Positions 33,697 to 42,881 of a stretch of 64,000 nucleotides of DNA are shown here, piece by piece. The position numbers and the translations under genes are program-made. Source of the stretch: Kordia antarctica. GTDB taxonomy: Bacteria; Bacteroidota; Bacteroidia; Flavobacteriales; Flavobacteriaceae. The stretch lies in the NCBI RefSeq assembly GCF_009901525.1, contig NZ_CP019288.1:2881501-2945500 (forward strand). The letters are read 5' to 3'. The notes beneath the pieces were generated by a model, which saw only the letters and a program-made list of their open reading frames with translations, searched no databases and was not told where the DNA came from. Each line of letters begins with the position of its first letter. Position 1 is the stretch's first letter.

Positions 33697-33961
33697 TTAA
33701 TGTATTGACTCATATGATTCATAGTTTTCAAGAAAGTGAATCACTTTTTCTTGCGGCATTTCGCATGGTTTTAAGATTTCACGCAGATTTGTAATATAAT
33801 AGTTGAGACTTATGAAGTTATTTCCACCTAATTCTTCTGCATATATTTTGTAACTATTTCCATGATTGAATTCACTTTTTGTGACACCATATTTTTTTAT
33901 CGGAATACTTTACTTCTGAATAGCCAATTGGTAATTTTTGAATTCTTTTTAGTAGTTTCAT
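33697..33961 (-). pseudogene. Small conserved protein with frameshift at A7
   Basis: Starts ATG 33961, overlapping the stop of the glutaredoxin gene (ATGA). The protein MKLLKRIQKLPIGYSEVKYS reads to a stop after 29 codons. If the A7 run (T7 at 33892-33898, plus) is counted as A6, the frame continues as YGVTKSEFNHGNSYKIYAEE... to TAA at 33697, about 88 aa. I recall this family (IPIGYS...YAEELGG...NYYIT...LKPCEMP) next to sulfoxide-reductase or glutaredoxin genes. Either a real frameshift or a homopolymer error. Confidence 0.8.
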
Positions 33962-34215
33962 TTGATGAGTTTGAGCAACCAATTTTCAAGTTCGTCCTTG
34001 CGTGGATTTCTGAGTTTTTTGTTTCCAATAGTAATTGTAGGGAAATTTAGTTTTCTATTTTCATATAAATTTCGCAGTTCTTCTGCGTGTTCTTCGCTTT
34101 CTTCTACATCTAGAAATTGATATGGAAAACCCGTTGCGCTCAAAACTTCTTTGTAATAAATTGTTTTGTGACAACTTTCAGTTCCGTATAATTTTATTTT
34201 AGGAATATTTTTCAC
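33958..34215 (-). CDS. Glutaredoxin-like protein
   Basis: 85 aa, thioredoxin fold. KIKLYGTESCHKTIYYKEVL has a single Cys of the CxxK/T type (the second active-site Cys is replaced), and FPTITIGNKKLRNPRKDELENWL has the cis-Pro and C-terminal helix. Acts as a monothiol glutaredoxin, or has lost catalysis. Translationally coupled to the following frameshifted gene (4-bp overlap). Confidence 0.83.
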   Translation of the reverse strand: MKNIPKIKLYGTESCHKTIYYKEVLSATGFPYQFLDVEESEEHAEELRNLYENRKLNFPTITIGNKKLRNPRKDELENWLLKLIK

Positions 34216-34362
34216 ACTAAACTAGTCGTTTTTATAGTGTAAGCTTACATCATGATAAATGTGAAAATTTTTATAAATAAACAGACTAATTTTGAGGTTT
34301 TCCCGTTCTTTGATGAACATTGCTGAAAGTTTAGTATTTTTACTCAAATTAAAGAAATCTTT

Positions 34363-35592
34363 ATGGATACTCTTATTGTTGAAGTTGAAAAGTATGTTGT
34401 AGAATATCTTAATAAAAATGTAGATAAATCATATGTATATCACAACTTAACACACACAAAGTCAGTCGTAAGCAAAACGAAAGAACTTATTAAAGGACTT
34501 GAAATTAAAGAACCACAAGCACAACAATTGATTATTGCCGCTTGGTTTCATGACGTTGGTTATGTTGATGGAGTTGTGGATCATGAAGAAAGAAGTGCGC
34601 GTATTGCCACTGATTTTCTTAACAAACACAAGGCTTCAGAAAGTGATATTGAAGCAATTAGCAACTTGATTCTAGTAACAAAAGTAGAACAGAAACCTAA
34701 AAACTTACTAGAACAAATTATTTGTGATGCAGATTGTGGACATATTGGAAGCAAAAATTTTGAAGATGTAACAGAGTTGCTTCGTAAAGAAATTGAATTA
34801 ACCCAAAACGAATCAATTTCAGAATCGGCTTGGCTTAAAGAAAATATCAACTTTTTATCTGAACGCCACAAATTTCATACACCATACGCTGCAAAAAATT
34901 GGCAAAAGCGAAAAGGAAAGAATCTTGCCAAATTATTGAAATCCAAGAATAAGGTTTCAAGAGAAGTTACAAAACTGAAACAGAAAAAAGCAGAATTAAA
35001 GTTTAAGAAAACAAAAGTTGATACTCCTGAACGCGGAATTGAAACCATGTTTCGTGTCACACTAAAAAACCATATAGAACTTAGTAACATTGCTGATACG
35101 AAAGCCAACATACTATTATCGGTAAATGCCATTATTATCTCATTGGTATTATCAACATTGGTTTCTAAGTTAGATCAAGCAGATAATGCGCATTTAATTA
35201 TTCCTACAGTTGTGTTTACATTGTTTACCGTAGTTTCTATGGTTTTGTCTATTTTGGCAACACGACCAAATGTAACTGAAGGAAAATTTGACAAAAAAGA
35301 TGTTGAGAATAAAAATGTAAACTTGTTATTTTTTGGAAACTTTCACAAAATGAGTTTGCCCGATTTTGAATGGGCGATTGGTGAAGTGATGAAAGATAAA
35401 GATTATTTGTATTCGTCTCTTACGAAAGATTTATACTTTTTAGGAAAAGTGTTGGATAGAAAATATAAAATTCTACGATTGACATATTTAGTTTTTATGG
35501 TAGGAATTATAATATCTGTAATTGCATTTGGTATTGCGTTTGCGATGCGACCAGAAACACTTGCCGAAATAATTCCTGATATTGGATCATAA
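34363..35592 (+). CDS. HD-domain phosphohydrolase fused to PycTM-like (DUF5706) domain
   Basis: 409 aa. HD domain (residues about 20-150): His31, His63-Asp64 (WFHDVGY) and a later Asp in ICDADCGH, as in metal-dependent nucleotide phosphohydrolases. A charged linker (about 185-215) leads to a DUF5706-type segment with two TM helices, FRVTLKNHIELSNIADTKANILLSV around TM1 and another near the C-terminus. DUF5706 is the Pycsar effector TM module that disrupts membranes on cyclic pyrimidine signals. The HD part might act on nucleotides. No cyclase gene is adjacent, so it may be a stand-alone stress or defence effector. Confidence 0.9.
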   Translation: MDTLIVEVEKYVVEYLNKNVDKSYVYHNLTHTKSVVSKTKELIKGLEIKEPQAQQLIIAAWFHDVGYVDGVVDHEERSARIATDFLNKHKASESDIEAISNLILVTKVEQKPKNLLEQIICDADCGHIGSKNFEDVTELLRKEIELTQNESISESAWLKENINFLSERHKFHTPYAAKNWQKRKGKNLAKLLKSKNKVSREVTKLKQKKAELKFKKTKVDTPERGIETMFRVTLKNHIELSNIADTKANILLSVNAIIISLVLSTLVSKLDQADNAHLIIPTVVFTLFTVVSMVLSILATRPNVTEGKFDKKDVENKNVNLLFFGNFHKMSLPDFEWAIGEVMKDKDYLYSSLTKDLYFLGKVLDRKYKILRLTYLVFMVGIIISVIAFGIAFAMRPETLAEIIPDIGS

Positions 35593-35595
35593 TAT

Positions 35596-35633
35596 AAAAA
35601 GCCTTCTAAATCAACTTTAGAAGGCTTTTTTTA
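35596..35633 (+). terminator. Intrinsic terminator after the HD-PycTM gene
   Basis: AAAAAGCCTTCTAAA/TTTAGAAGGCTTTTT, 15-bp stem, loop TCAAC, then TT; symmetrical, so it may also serve the convergent 35690 gene. Confidence 0.93.
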
Positions 35634-35689
35634 ATAGTTAGCGTACGTCTTTATTTTTAACTCAAAAAGCGCAGCGGTTTTACATCTTT

Positions 35690-38071
35690 TTACGCTTTCA
35701 TTCCTTGCATAAGTTCATCAATAGTCATGGACGATTTTTCATTAAAATCATCTTGATAAATGACTTCCACGCGCAACGCTCGTAAACCTGAAACGCCTTG
35801 CAAATCTTCAATTTCTAGTTTTTCAAGCGTTCCAAAATAGTTTTTAGCTTGCATATATTTGATATATTTCATGTATTCAAGCGCATCTTTATCTTGTGAA
35901 TATACAATGGCGATTTTCCCAGGAATCGTTAATCGATCTGTAGTATTTTTTATATTGGCTTTATCAATTCGTTTTTTAATGATTTCATAGCGAATATTAT
36001 ACGCGCCATCTACATCAAATTGCTTTTCATCCATTCGGAATTTTATCGCTAACGGACTGCTATGTACTAATATTAAAGACGCAACTTCTAAATCGTGATC
36101 CATTTCTTTCCGAGCAGTATGCGCCACTTGCTCCATTTCGTACATGTTTTGCAATTGCCATAAACGTAAATTGTACAAATAGAGTTTATGAAAGGTTTTA
36201 TCTCTCACCAACGATTTCCCAATGTACATGTTGTACTCAACGCCATCTGTTTTGTAACGTTCAAAATAGTGCGGAAACATGGCTTGCGCATCTTCTTGTT
36301 TTTTGTCTAAATAATTTGACAATCTTTTATTCAGAATATTTACGCTGTCTTCATAGGCTTTTCGCTTGTCGTATACAACTTTTAAGTTTTCGTCCAAACT
36401 GTTGAAATATTCCTTAATTAATAACGTAAGTTTCGAATTTTTCGCTCTTAAATGATTGAATACTGGATAGATATCTTTCTTAAAAAATTGTAAAATTCCT
36501 ATTTCGTCACCCGCTTTTAAACCATCTTCTGTTTCCGTTAAATAAGTTTCAACTCTAAAAATTAACTCTTCATAAATAGGTAAATGATCTTGTTGCAAAG
36601 CAGCTTCTAATACTTTGATTGCTAATTGCAATTGAGTTGTTAAATCTTCTTTTATCGCCTCATTACGTGCTAACGAAGAACCTTTAATATCGCTTTGTCC
36701 AAATAATGGATATACATCTTCGAACACAATATCTTCAATCATAGGGTTTTCCACTTGCTCCGATAATTTGTACTGATATTTCTCTGCAGCAGCATAAAAA
36801 CGCCACTTTACAGAAGGATGAATAGACGTATATTGTTCTTGAATTGTGGCTTCTAATACGTTTTGAAAATCTTCAGAAGCACGCGAAACCGCAGCTTCAA
36901 ACACAGGAATAATATCTCTTAATTTTTGTTGATTTACAGAATTTAACTCGTACGCTCTTGGCGAAGCAATTTCTAAAACCGCCAAATCTCTTCCTTTAGA
37001 AGCAATAATCGGAATTAGAATAATACTTTGAATTCCTTGCGCTTTCAGTCGTTTATAAAATCCGTTTTCACCTGAAGTTTGTCTGTAACGTTCCAAATCG
37101 GAAATTGCAATTTCTTCTTTTTTATTAAAAATATTTTCGACAACTCCTTGACAGAAAAATTCAGCGCAAGCGACTTCTTCATCATTTTTAAACAGTAAAC
37201 TATCTGATCGTTTTATATGACTTCTGTACGTGTCTTTTTCAATACTTCCATATACTGAAAAACCAAGTTTTAAATCCTTTATATTAAAGAATTCACTTAA
37301 ATTTTTACGCAATGAAGGCACTAAATCATCATCACTTCTTAGTAAATTTTCACGTATCGATGATAATGTTTCATCAAAAGTTACATCAAATAAGTTCATG
37401 ATTCCAAAACCTTTGAAAACGTAGCTATCAAGCGGAAATTTTTGTTTCCAAACTTCTAAATTATCGTAATTATCTAATAATAAACGAACATCTTCTTCCG
37501 TTATTTTAGGCGCATTTTCTGTTGGAATTACTTGGCAGAAATCGCCATTAAAGGCAACTCTATAATGTTTGGTTATGCCTAAATTTTTATCTGGAATATC
37601 AAAATAGTAAGGACGTTTCAAATCGATTGTATAACCATAACATATATTCAAAATCATGACACAAGCGTGCAAATACAACTCTTTTTCTGCTAAATTTCGT
37701 GCGGTAAAATCATATTCATCTCCAGCATCTTTTAAAATTGTTTTAAGTCGATTTGAATATTTGAATGATTGAAATGAAAATGGAATTGTTGCCACTTTAA
37801 TTTCATTATCGGTAAGGATTTCAGGAAATATTCCTTCCAAAACCAAGTCAATTTGCTCCTCATATTTTGCCAGTTTTGAAAAATCTGTAAAACCTTCTCG
37901 CAACTCAGGATATTTGCTTAAATATTGAATGATTTCTTTGGCAGATTTGTGATACGGATGATTTTCATCTTCTGCAAATCTATCGTAGTGAGCTATTACT
38001 TGATCAAAGCTAATGACAAGTTGAAGTGGTAATTTTAAATCGTTGTGTTCAGTTTTCATATCCATAATCAT
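35690..38071 (-). CDS. GAF-domain protein, Bacteroidota-specific
   Basis: 793 aa; ATG 38071, though ATG at 38062 (MKTEHN) is also possible. Mixed alpha/beta N-terminal part, then a GAF-like domain near 235-390 (DVTFDETLSSIRENLL onwards, with IILIPIIASKGRDLAVLEIASP) and a long helical C-terminus. No catalytic motif (no HATPase, GGDEF or EAL) seen. Conserved in Flavobacteriia; a ligand-binding regulator is the usual view. Convergent with the HD-PycTM gene. Confidence 0.8.
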   Translation of the reverse strand: MIMDMKTEHNDLKLPLQLVISFDQVIAHYDRFAEDENHPYHKSAKEIIQYLSKYPELREGFTDFSKLAKYEEQIDLVLEGIFPEILTDNEIKVATIPFSFQSFKYSNRLKTILKDAGDEYDFTARNLAEKELYLHACVMILNICYGYTIDLKRPYYFDIPDKNLGITKHYRVAFNGDFCQVIPTENAPKITEEDVRLLLDNYDNLEVWKQKFPLDSYVFKGFGIMNLFDVTFDETLSSIRENLLRSDDDLVPSLRKNLSEFFNIKDLKLGFSVYGSIEKDTYRSHIKRSDSLLFKNDEEVACAEFFCQGVVENIFNKKEEIAISDLERYRQTSGENGFYKRLKAQGIQSIILIPIIASKGRDLAVLEIASPRAYELNSVNQQKLRDIIPVFEAAVSRASEDFQNVLEATIQEQYTSIHPSVKWRFYAAAEKYQYKLSEQVENPMIEDIVFEDVYPLFGQSDIKGSSLARNEAIKEDLTTQLQLAIKVLEAALQQDHLPIYEELIFRVETYLTETEDGLKAGDEIGILQFFKKDIYPVFNHLRAKNSKLTLLIKEYFNSLDENLKVVYDKRKAYEDSVNILNKRLSNYLDKKQEDAQAMFPHYFERYKTDGVEYNMYIGKSLVRDKTFHKLYLYNLRLWQLQNMYEMEQVAHTARKEMDHDLEVASLILVHSSPLAIKFRMDEKQFDVDGAYNIRYEIIKKRIDKANIKNTTDRLTIPGKIAIVYSQDKDALEYMKYIKYMQAKNYFGTLEKLEIEDLQGVSGLRALRVEVIYQDDFNEKSSMTIDELMQGMKA

Positions 38072-38180
38072 AACTCTTTAGTCTACAAAGATACTGAATC
38101 TTACAAAATGTCTTAATATCACTACTATTGTTAATAGCATATATACTTTCGTTTGTTCGTTTATTTTCACGATATTTAGC

Positions 38181-39098
38181 TTGAAAAATAACCGCATGTC
38201 TTCACAAACTCGTTTAACGAACGCCTATAAAAAAGCGCTTAAAATTCCTTTTAATCAATCTTCAAAATTTATTTTGTTTAGTGATTGTCATCGTGGCGAT
38301 AATAGTTTTGCTGATGATTTTGCAAATAATAGAAACATCTATTTTCATGCGCTGAAACAATATTACAAAGATGGTTTTTCATATTGCGAACTCGGCGATG
38401 GTGACGAATTGTGGGAAAATTTAGGTTTTAAATCAATTTTCTCAGCACATAAAAATGTGTATATGATTATGAAAGCGTTTCATGAAGCGAATCGGTTGCA
38501 CTTAATTTGGGGAAATCATGACATGGTGTATCGCAATGAAAAATATGTAAAAAAACATTTATCCACGTATTTTGATCCAAAAACAGGCACTGACAAACCT
38601 TTATTTACCGATCTGAAATATCATGAAGGAATTGTGTTGCAACACACAGAAACGAAGCAGGAAATTTTTCTCACACACGGACATCAAGCCGATTGGTGGA
38701 ATTATATTTTTTGGAAATGGAGTCGTTTTATGGTGCGTGCTTTATGGAAACCACTTCAAATTATTGGCATTCATGATCCTACGAGTCCTGCGAAAAACTA
38801 CAAGAATCTAAGAAAAGTTGAGCGAAAAATTAAAAAGTGGATTACCGCTAATCATAATTTAATTACGGTAACAGGACATACACATCGCCCACGATTTCCA
38901 AATCCTACGGATGAAATTTCTTTTTTCAACGATGGAAGTTGCGTACATCCAAGAAGTGTTACAGGAATTGAGATTGAAAACAACGAAATTACCTTGATAA
39001 AATGGTATACTTCTACAACCGATGAAGGCGTTTTGAAAATTGAACGTGAAGTGTTGGAAGGTCCGAGGAAATTGGCGGATTATAAGAGTTCTTTTTAG
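38181..39098 (+). CDS. Calcineurin-like metallophosphoesterase
   Basis: 305 aa; a start at 38196 (MSSQTR) is also possible. Metal motifs are all present: FSDCHRGD, LGDGDELW, WGNHD, THGHQADWW and VTGHTHRP. Soluble, no signal peptide. Related to UDP-2,3-diacylglucosamine hydrolase-type and other phosphoesterases of the family, but the substrate cannot be read. Divergent from the GAF gene. Confidence 0.87.
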   Translation: MKNNRMSSQTRLTNAYKKALKIPFNQSSKFILFSDCHRGDNSFADDFANNRNIYFHALKQYYKDGFSYCELGDGDELWENLGFKSIFSAHKNVYMIMKAFHEANRLHLIWGNHDMVYRNEKYVKKHLSTYFDPKTGTDKPLFTDLKYHEGIVLQHTETKQEIFLTHGHQADWWNYIFWKWSRFMVRALWKPLQIIGIHDPTSPAKNYKNLRKVERKIKKWITANHNLITVTGHTHRPRFPNPTDEISFFNDGSCVHPRSVTGIEIENNEITLIKWYTSTTDEGVLKIEREVLEGPRKLADYKSSF

Positions 39099-39176
39099 AC
39101 TTCTTAGACTTGCTTAGATTTTTGGACGTATTAGATTTTGGTGTTGGGTTTTTGGGTTTGTTTGTTTGTTGATTCG

Positions 39177-39233
39177 GTTATTCGTTATTCGTTATTCGTT
39201 ATTCGTTATTCGTTATTCGTTATTCGTTATTCG
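39177..39233. repeat. Tandem repeat, eight GTTATTC units
   Basis: Eight copies of the 7-bp unit GTTATTC with no spacer, followed by GAAAAAAA. Noncoding. Too short and uniform for CRISPR. It may vary in copy number. Confidence 0.9.
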
Positions 39234-39284
39234 AAAAAAAACTTTTACATTTAATATTTAGCGTTTTACATTTTTAATTTTCAT

Positions 39285-39430
39285 GGAAACGTCATTACGA
39301 ACGCTAGTGAAGTGCTTGTGCTGAGCTAAGTCGAAGTAATCTGTTTGTGGATAATTGCTATGGTTGTTTGATTACGTCACACTGAACTTTTATGCTGAGC
39401 GGAGTCGAAGTATGATTCAGTGTCATACAA
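39285..39430. repeat. REP/MITE-like intergenic repeats
   Basis: Contains CGTCATTACGAACGCTAGTG..., AAGTAATCTG and CACTGAAC...GAGCGGAGTCGAAGT, repeat words found again at 41041-41285 and 55060-55145. The only feature in 39.1-39.63 kb besides the tandem repeat; no gene seen there. Confidence 0.65.
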
Positions 39431-39633
39431 GTTGCTTAATTGTAATTCAATAGCAAATCAAGTTTTTTACATTAAAAACTGTAACTAAAACACATTTTCT
39501 ACTGAAAATTACCAAGCATTTCACATCATAAAACACTTGATTATCAACATGTTCGCTATACCGAACACCACTTTCCAATAAAATCATTTACTTTAGATAT
39601 TCGTATTAGAAAAGAAATTTAAAGCTATTTTTT

Positions 39634-39855
39634 ATGGTAGAAAAAGAAGAAATAACACAAGCGCAAAAAGAATTATTAGAACTGTTACAACATTCAGAAG
39701 CAACCGATTATTTTGACTCTTTGAAAAAAGTTCATTTTTTAGGAACGTATTGCGTACAACCTGAAATGGTAGAACTAGAAGCTTCTTCGTATGTACATAA
39801 TTTGTTAGATGCTGTTCAGAAGATTGCTTTGGAGAGTGATTTTAGAAAACTATAA
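39634..39855 (+). CDS. Small conserved protein, 73 aa
   Basis: Soluble, mostly helical (QAQKELLELLQHSEATDYFD, ASSYVHNLLDAVQKIALE), one Cys. No signal peptide. No family named. Stands alone between intergenic repeats and a lipoprotein gene. Confidence 0.6.
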   Translation: MVEKEEITQAQKELLELLQHSEATDYFDSLKKVHFLGTYCVQPEMVELEASSYVHNLLDAVQKIALESDFRKL

Positions 39856-39942
39856 AAATTGTAATCTTTATTATCCTAAATTGTTAATTCAATATTTTAT
39901 ACCTACTTTTAATGAAAGTTTACAATTACAAATTATAGAAAT

Positions 39943-40563
39943 ATGGTACGAAATCTATTATTAGGAATAGCAATCTTATTAACAATATCTTGCGAATCCA
40001 ATCATGCTAATTTTGAAGGTTATTGGGTTGATGAAGAGAGTGAGAGCGATGAAATATTGATTACAAAAAATGGAAGTAATTATATTTTTGAAAATGGAAA
40101 TCGTAAATATCCTGCACAAATAAAAGATGAATTATTAGAGATTAGCACTTCTACACCAACAAAAGCTACCATAGATGATAATGATGTTTTAATAGTTCGA
40201 GGTAGAGAATATATCAGAATTGAAAAGGCAACTAGACCACGTTTTTTTGGTCGATGGAAGTTTTCTTATTATGAAAATCCCTCAACTAAGGAAAAAGAAA
40301 TGTTTGGAGCTCCAGAATTCTTAATTATCTATAAAAATAAAAGAGGCCTATTATCTATTCAATATGATGGATCTCCACATTTTCCTCAGAAATATGAAGA
40401 TGTTCGATATAAAAATGGTATTATACATTATAATTTAAGGTATAAAAGTGAGATAAGTTGGGAAAGAACAAATAATAAAAAATTTATTCTTGTAGATGAT
40501 GATAAAATTAGTACGCAACAAGACTTTTCTCCTTTTAATATTATTTTAGAAAGAGTAAGATAA
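39943..40563 (+). CDS. Lipoprotein, unknown function
   Basis: 206 aa. Lipobox LTISC (Cys17), then an all-beta mature part with repeated strand pairs (NYIFENGNRKYPAQIKD; GRWKFSYYENPS). Resembles small lipocalin-like or copper-resistance-like lipoproteins only in general shape. No operon partner: the next gene is convergent with a 3-nt gap. Confidence 0.7.
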   Translation: MVRNLLLGIAILLTISCESNHANFEGYWVDEESESDEILITKNGSNYIFENGNRKYPAQIKDELLEISTSTPTKATIDDNDVLIVRGREYIRIEKATRPRFFGRWKFSYYENPSTKEKEMFGAPEFLIIYKNKRGLLSIQYDGSPHFPQKYEDVRYKNGIIHYNLRYKSEISWERTNNKKFILVDDDKISTQQDFSPFNIILERVR

Positions 40564-40566
40564 ACC

Positions 40567-40902
40567 CTAACTCTCAGGCGCCAACTCAACTTCCAAACCA
40601 TCCATTTCTGGTGTCATTTGAATTTGGCAACCAAGTCTACTATTATCTTCTACGTGAAACGCTTCAGCAAGCATCATATCTTCGTCAACGCTCATTTCGG
40701 GTAGTATATGATCCGATTTTACATAACATTGACACGAAGCACACATTGCCATTCCGCCACAAATTCCAATCGTTCCTTCAGGTGCTAATTCGTATGAACG
40801 TACAATTTCCATGAGGTTCATTGCCATGTCAGTTGGCGCTTGTACTTCGTGCACAATGCCTTCTCGGTCTGTTATTTTTATGGTAATATCTACTTGTGAC
40901 AT
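40567..40902 (-). CDS. [2Fe-2S] ferredoxin, adrenodoxin type
   Basis: 111 aa. Cys ligands in GICGGMAMCASCQCYV and LGCQIQ, the C-x5-C-x2-C...C layout of vertebrate-type ferredoxins. An acidic surface and MSVDEDMM are typical. Electron carrier in cytoplasm; the nearby ferredoxin-NADP reductase (41337) is the likely partner, and the Nfu and Mrp genes at 42.6-44.1 kb are Fe-S assembly genes. Confidence 0.95.
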   Translation of the reverse strand: MSQVDITIKITDREGIVHEVQAPTDMAMNLMEIVRSYELAPEGTIGICGGMAMCASCQCYVKSDHILPEMSVDEDMMLAEAFHVEDNSRLGCQIQMTPEMDGLEVELAPES

Positions 40903-41040
40903 TTTTGATTAACGATTTTCGATTAACGATTGTTGATGTTAGATTTGTGATTCCTAGTTATTCTCGATAGCTCCACTGAGTTTATCGAAGTGCAATTTGT
41001 TTTTACAAAAAATCACTCGAATTGACATATTGCTTTACTG

Positions 41041-41285
41041 CGTCATTACGAACGATAGTGAAGTAATCTGTTGATCGAAAGACAGATTGCCACAACTTTT
41101 TTCTATTTCTGCTTACGCCAAATATAAAAAACTTTCGCAATGACGTTTTTTGAATTCGAATTTCGTCAAATTGAATAACTTCTTTACTTTGCTAAGTCTT
41201 TACGAGGAGTTTGCGACGAAGTAATCTGTTGATTAAAGTAACAGATTGCCACGATTTTTACAAAATCTCGCAATGACGTTTTTCA
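41041..41285. repeat. REP/MITE-like intergenic repeats, two adjacent copies
   Basis: Two copies with CGTCATTACGAACGATAGTG / TTTACGAGGAGTTTGCGACG, AAGTAATCTGTTGAT, ACAGATTGCCAC, and ends GCAATGACG; ends are inverted repeats CGTCAtT...AATGACG. Between the ferredoxin gene and the reductase gene. Confidence 0.7.
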
Positions 41286-41336
41286 AACTCAAACTTAGGT
41301 AATTGAGTGAAATTCTGAAAGAATTTTGTATCGAAA

Positions 41337-42392
41337 TTAATTTATCGCTTTTACAACTGCTTTTGGTGCTTCTTTTCGAGTTCCGTCAAAACCATCAATT
41401 CCGCTTACAGTTGTATATTTCATTACGTATTTTTTGTCTGGAAAAATCCGTTGGTATGCACTTTGACACATTAACGTTGCTTCATGAAATCCACAAAGAA
41501 TCAACTTTAATTTCCCTGGATATGTATTGACATCGCCAATAGCATATACTCCTGGAATGTTTGTTTGATAATCTAATGTATTGTCAACTTTAATGGCGTT
41601 TTTCTCAATCTCTAATCCCCAATCTCCAATTGGACCTAATTTTGGTGCCAATCCAAATAATGGAATGAAATGATCGGTTTCATATATAAAAGATTTTTCT
41701 CCTTTTTTAGAAACCTCAACACCTGTAACTTTATCTTCTCCATGAATTCCTGTGATTTCCGCAGGTGTAATTAGGTTGATTTTTCCAATATTTTTGAGTT
41801 CTTGTACTTTTTCAACAGAATCTAACGCGCCACGAAATTCTGATCTTCGGTGAACTAAAGTTACTTCCGAAGCAACATCGGCTAAAAAGATGCTCCAATC
41901 GAGTGCAGAATCGCCTCCGCCAGCAATGACTACTTTTTTATCTCGATAAATTTCTGGATCGCGAATGATGTATTCTACACCTTTGTCTTCGTAGTTTGCT
42001 AAGTTTTGAATAGGTGGTTTTCTTGGCTCAAAACTTCCCAATCCGCCAGCAATTGCAACAATTGGCGCTTGATGTTTTGTTCCTTTGTTTGTAGTTACGA
42101 CAAATGTTCCATCGTCTAATTTTTCAATGGTTTGCGCACGTTCGCCTAAGGTAAATCCTGGTTCAAACGGCTCAATTTGCTTCATTAAATTGTCTACCAA
42201 ATCGCCCGCCAAAACTTCTGGAAATCCTGGAATATCGTAGATTGGTTTTTTTGGGTATATCTCAGAGCATTGTCCGCCAGGTTGCGGCAACGCGTCAATT
42301 AGGTGACATTTTAATTTTAGTAATCCTGCTTCAAATACAGTAAAAAGTCCTGTTGGACCTGCGCCAATTATTAGTATATCTGTTTTAATCAT
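41337..42392 (-). CDS. Thioredoxin-reductase-like ferredoxin/flavodoxin-NADP reductase
   Basis: 351 aa. FAD motif GAGPTGLFTVFEAG, NADPH motif GGGDSALDWS and a C-terminal FAD motif GDVNTYPG. There is no CxxC redox disulfide, which separates this YumC-like class from thioredoxin reductases. Transfers electrons between NADPH and ferredoxin; likely partner is the [2Fe-2S] ferredoxin encoded 435 bp away. Confidence 0.93.
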   Translation of the reverse strand: MIKTDILIIGAGPTGLFTVFEAGLLKLKCHLIDALPQPGGQCSEIYPKKPIYDIPGFPEVLAGDLVDNLMKQIEPFEPGFTLGERAQTIEKLDDGTFVVTTNKGTKHQAPIVAIAGGLGSFEPRKPPIQNLANYEDKGVEYIIRDPEIYRDKKVVIAGGGDSALDWSIFLADVASEVTLVHRRSEFRGALDSVEKVQELKNIGKINLITPAEITGIHGEDKVTGVEVSKKGEKSFIYETDHFIPLFGLAPKLGPIGDWGLEIEKNAIKVDNTLDYQTNIPGVYAIGDVNTYPGKLKLILCGFHEATLMCQSAYQRIFPDKKYVMKYTTVSGIDGFDGTRKEAPKAVVKAIN

Positions 42393-42618
42393 ATAAATGC
42401 CCGCGAAAGTGGGTATCTTTTATCTACATAAACCTGCCAGATTAGCAATCTTATCAGGAGTATAAATTATGTATTATTGTTTACTATTTTTTAGTATTGT
42501 TCACTTTTGCGTGAAGGATTGAGGCTTTGTTGAAGCTCTTTTGTTAGAAGTCTGAGGAACTCGAAGACTGATAGCAAAAAGCGACTGCCGAAAGCCTGAC
42601 CCTTGTGGTCACGCCCAA
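42393..42618. other. Intergenic stretch with a hairpin
   Basis: Contains a palindromic element related to the 13.9-14.2 kb ones (CCCGCGAAAGTGGG) just before the reductase gene (in minus orientation downstream of Nfu). No coding frame seen. Confidence 0.4.
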
Positions 42619-42861
42619 TTAAGCTTCAATATTGATCACCTTTTCTATTTGAGGAACATGTTTTTTAATCGTCATTTCAACTCCAGTTTTCAGTGTCATT
42701 TGATTTACACTACATCCGACACAAGCACCTTCTAGTTGTACTTTTACCAACGTTCCATTTTCAATTCCCACGAGTCTGATATCGCCACCATCACTTTGAA
42801 GAAAGGGACGAATTTCGTCTAATGCCTTTTCTACGTTGCTTGTTAATTCTTCGATTGTCAT
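42619..42861 (-). CDS. NifU-like Fe-S scaffold (Nfu domain)
   Basis: 80 aa. PFLQSDGGDIRLV and CVGCSVNQMTLK (CxxC) are the Nfu signature; the CxxC binds a transient [4Fe-4S] cluster in a dimer. The gene ends the Mrp-Nfu pair on the minus strand (20-bp gap after the Mrp gene). Confidence 0.95.
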   Translation of the reverse strand: MTIEELTSNVEKALDEIRPFLQSDGGDIRLVGIENGTLVKVQLEGACVGCSVNQMTLKTGVEMTIKKHVPQIEKVINIEA

Positions 42862-42881
42862 CTATATCTTGTTTACGTGAT

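Noticed and set aside
39177-39233. Tandem repeat as a CRISPR array
   Set aside because: Units are 7 bp with no spacers; it is a microsatellite.
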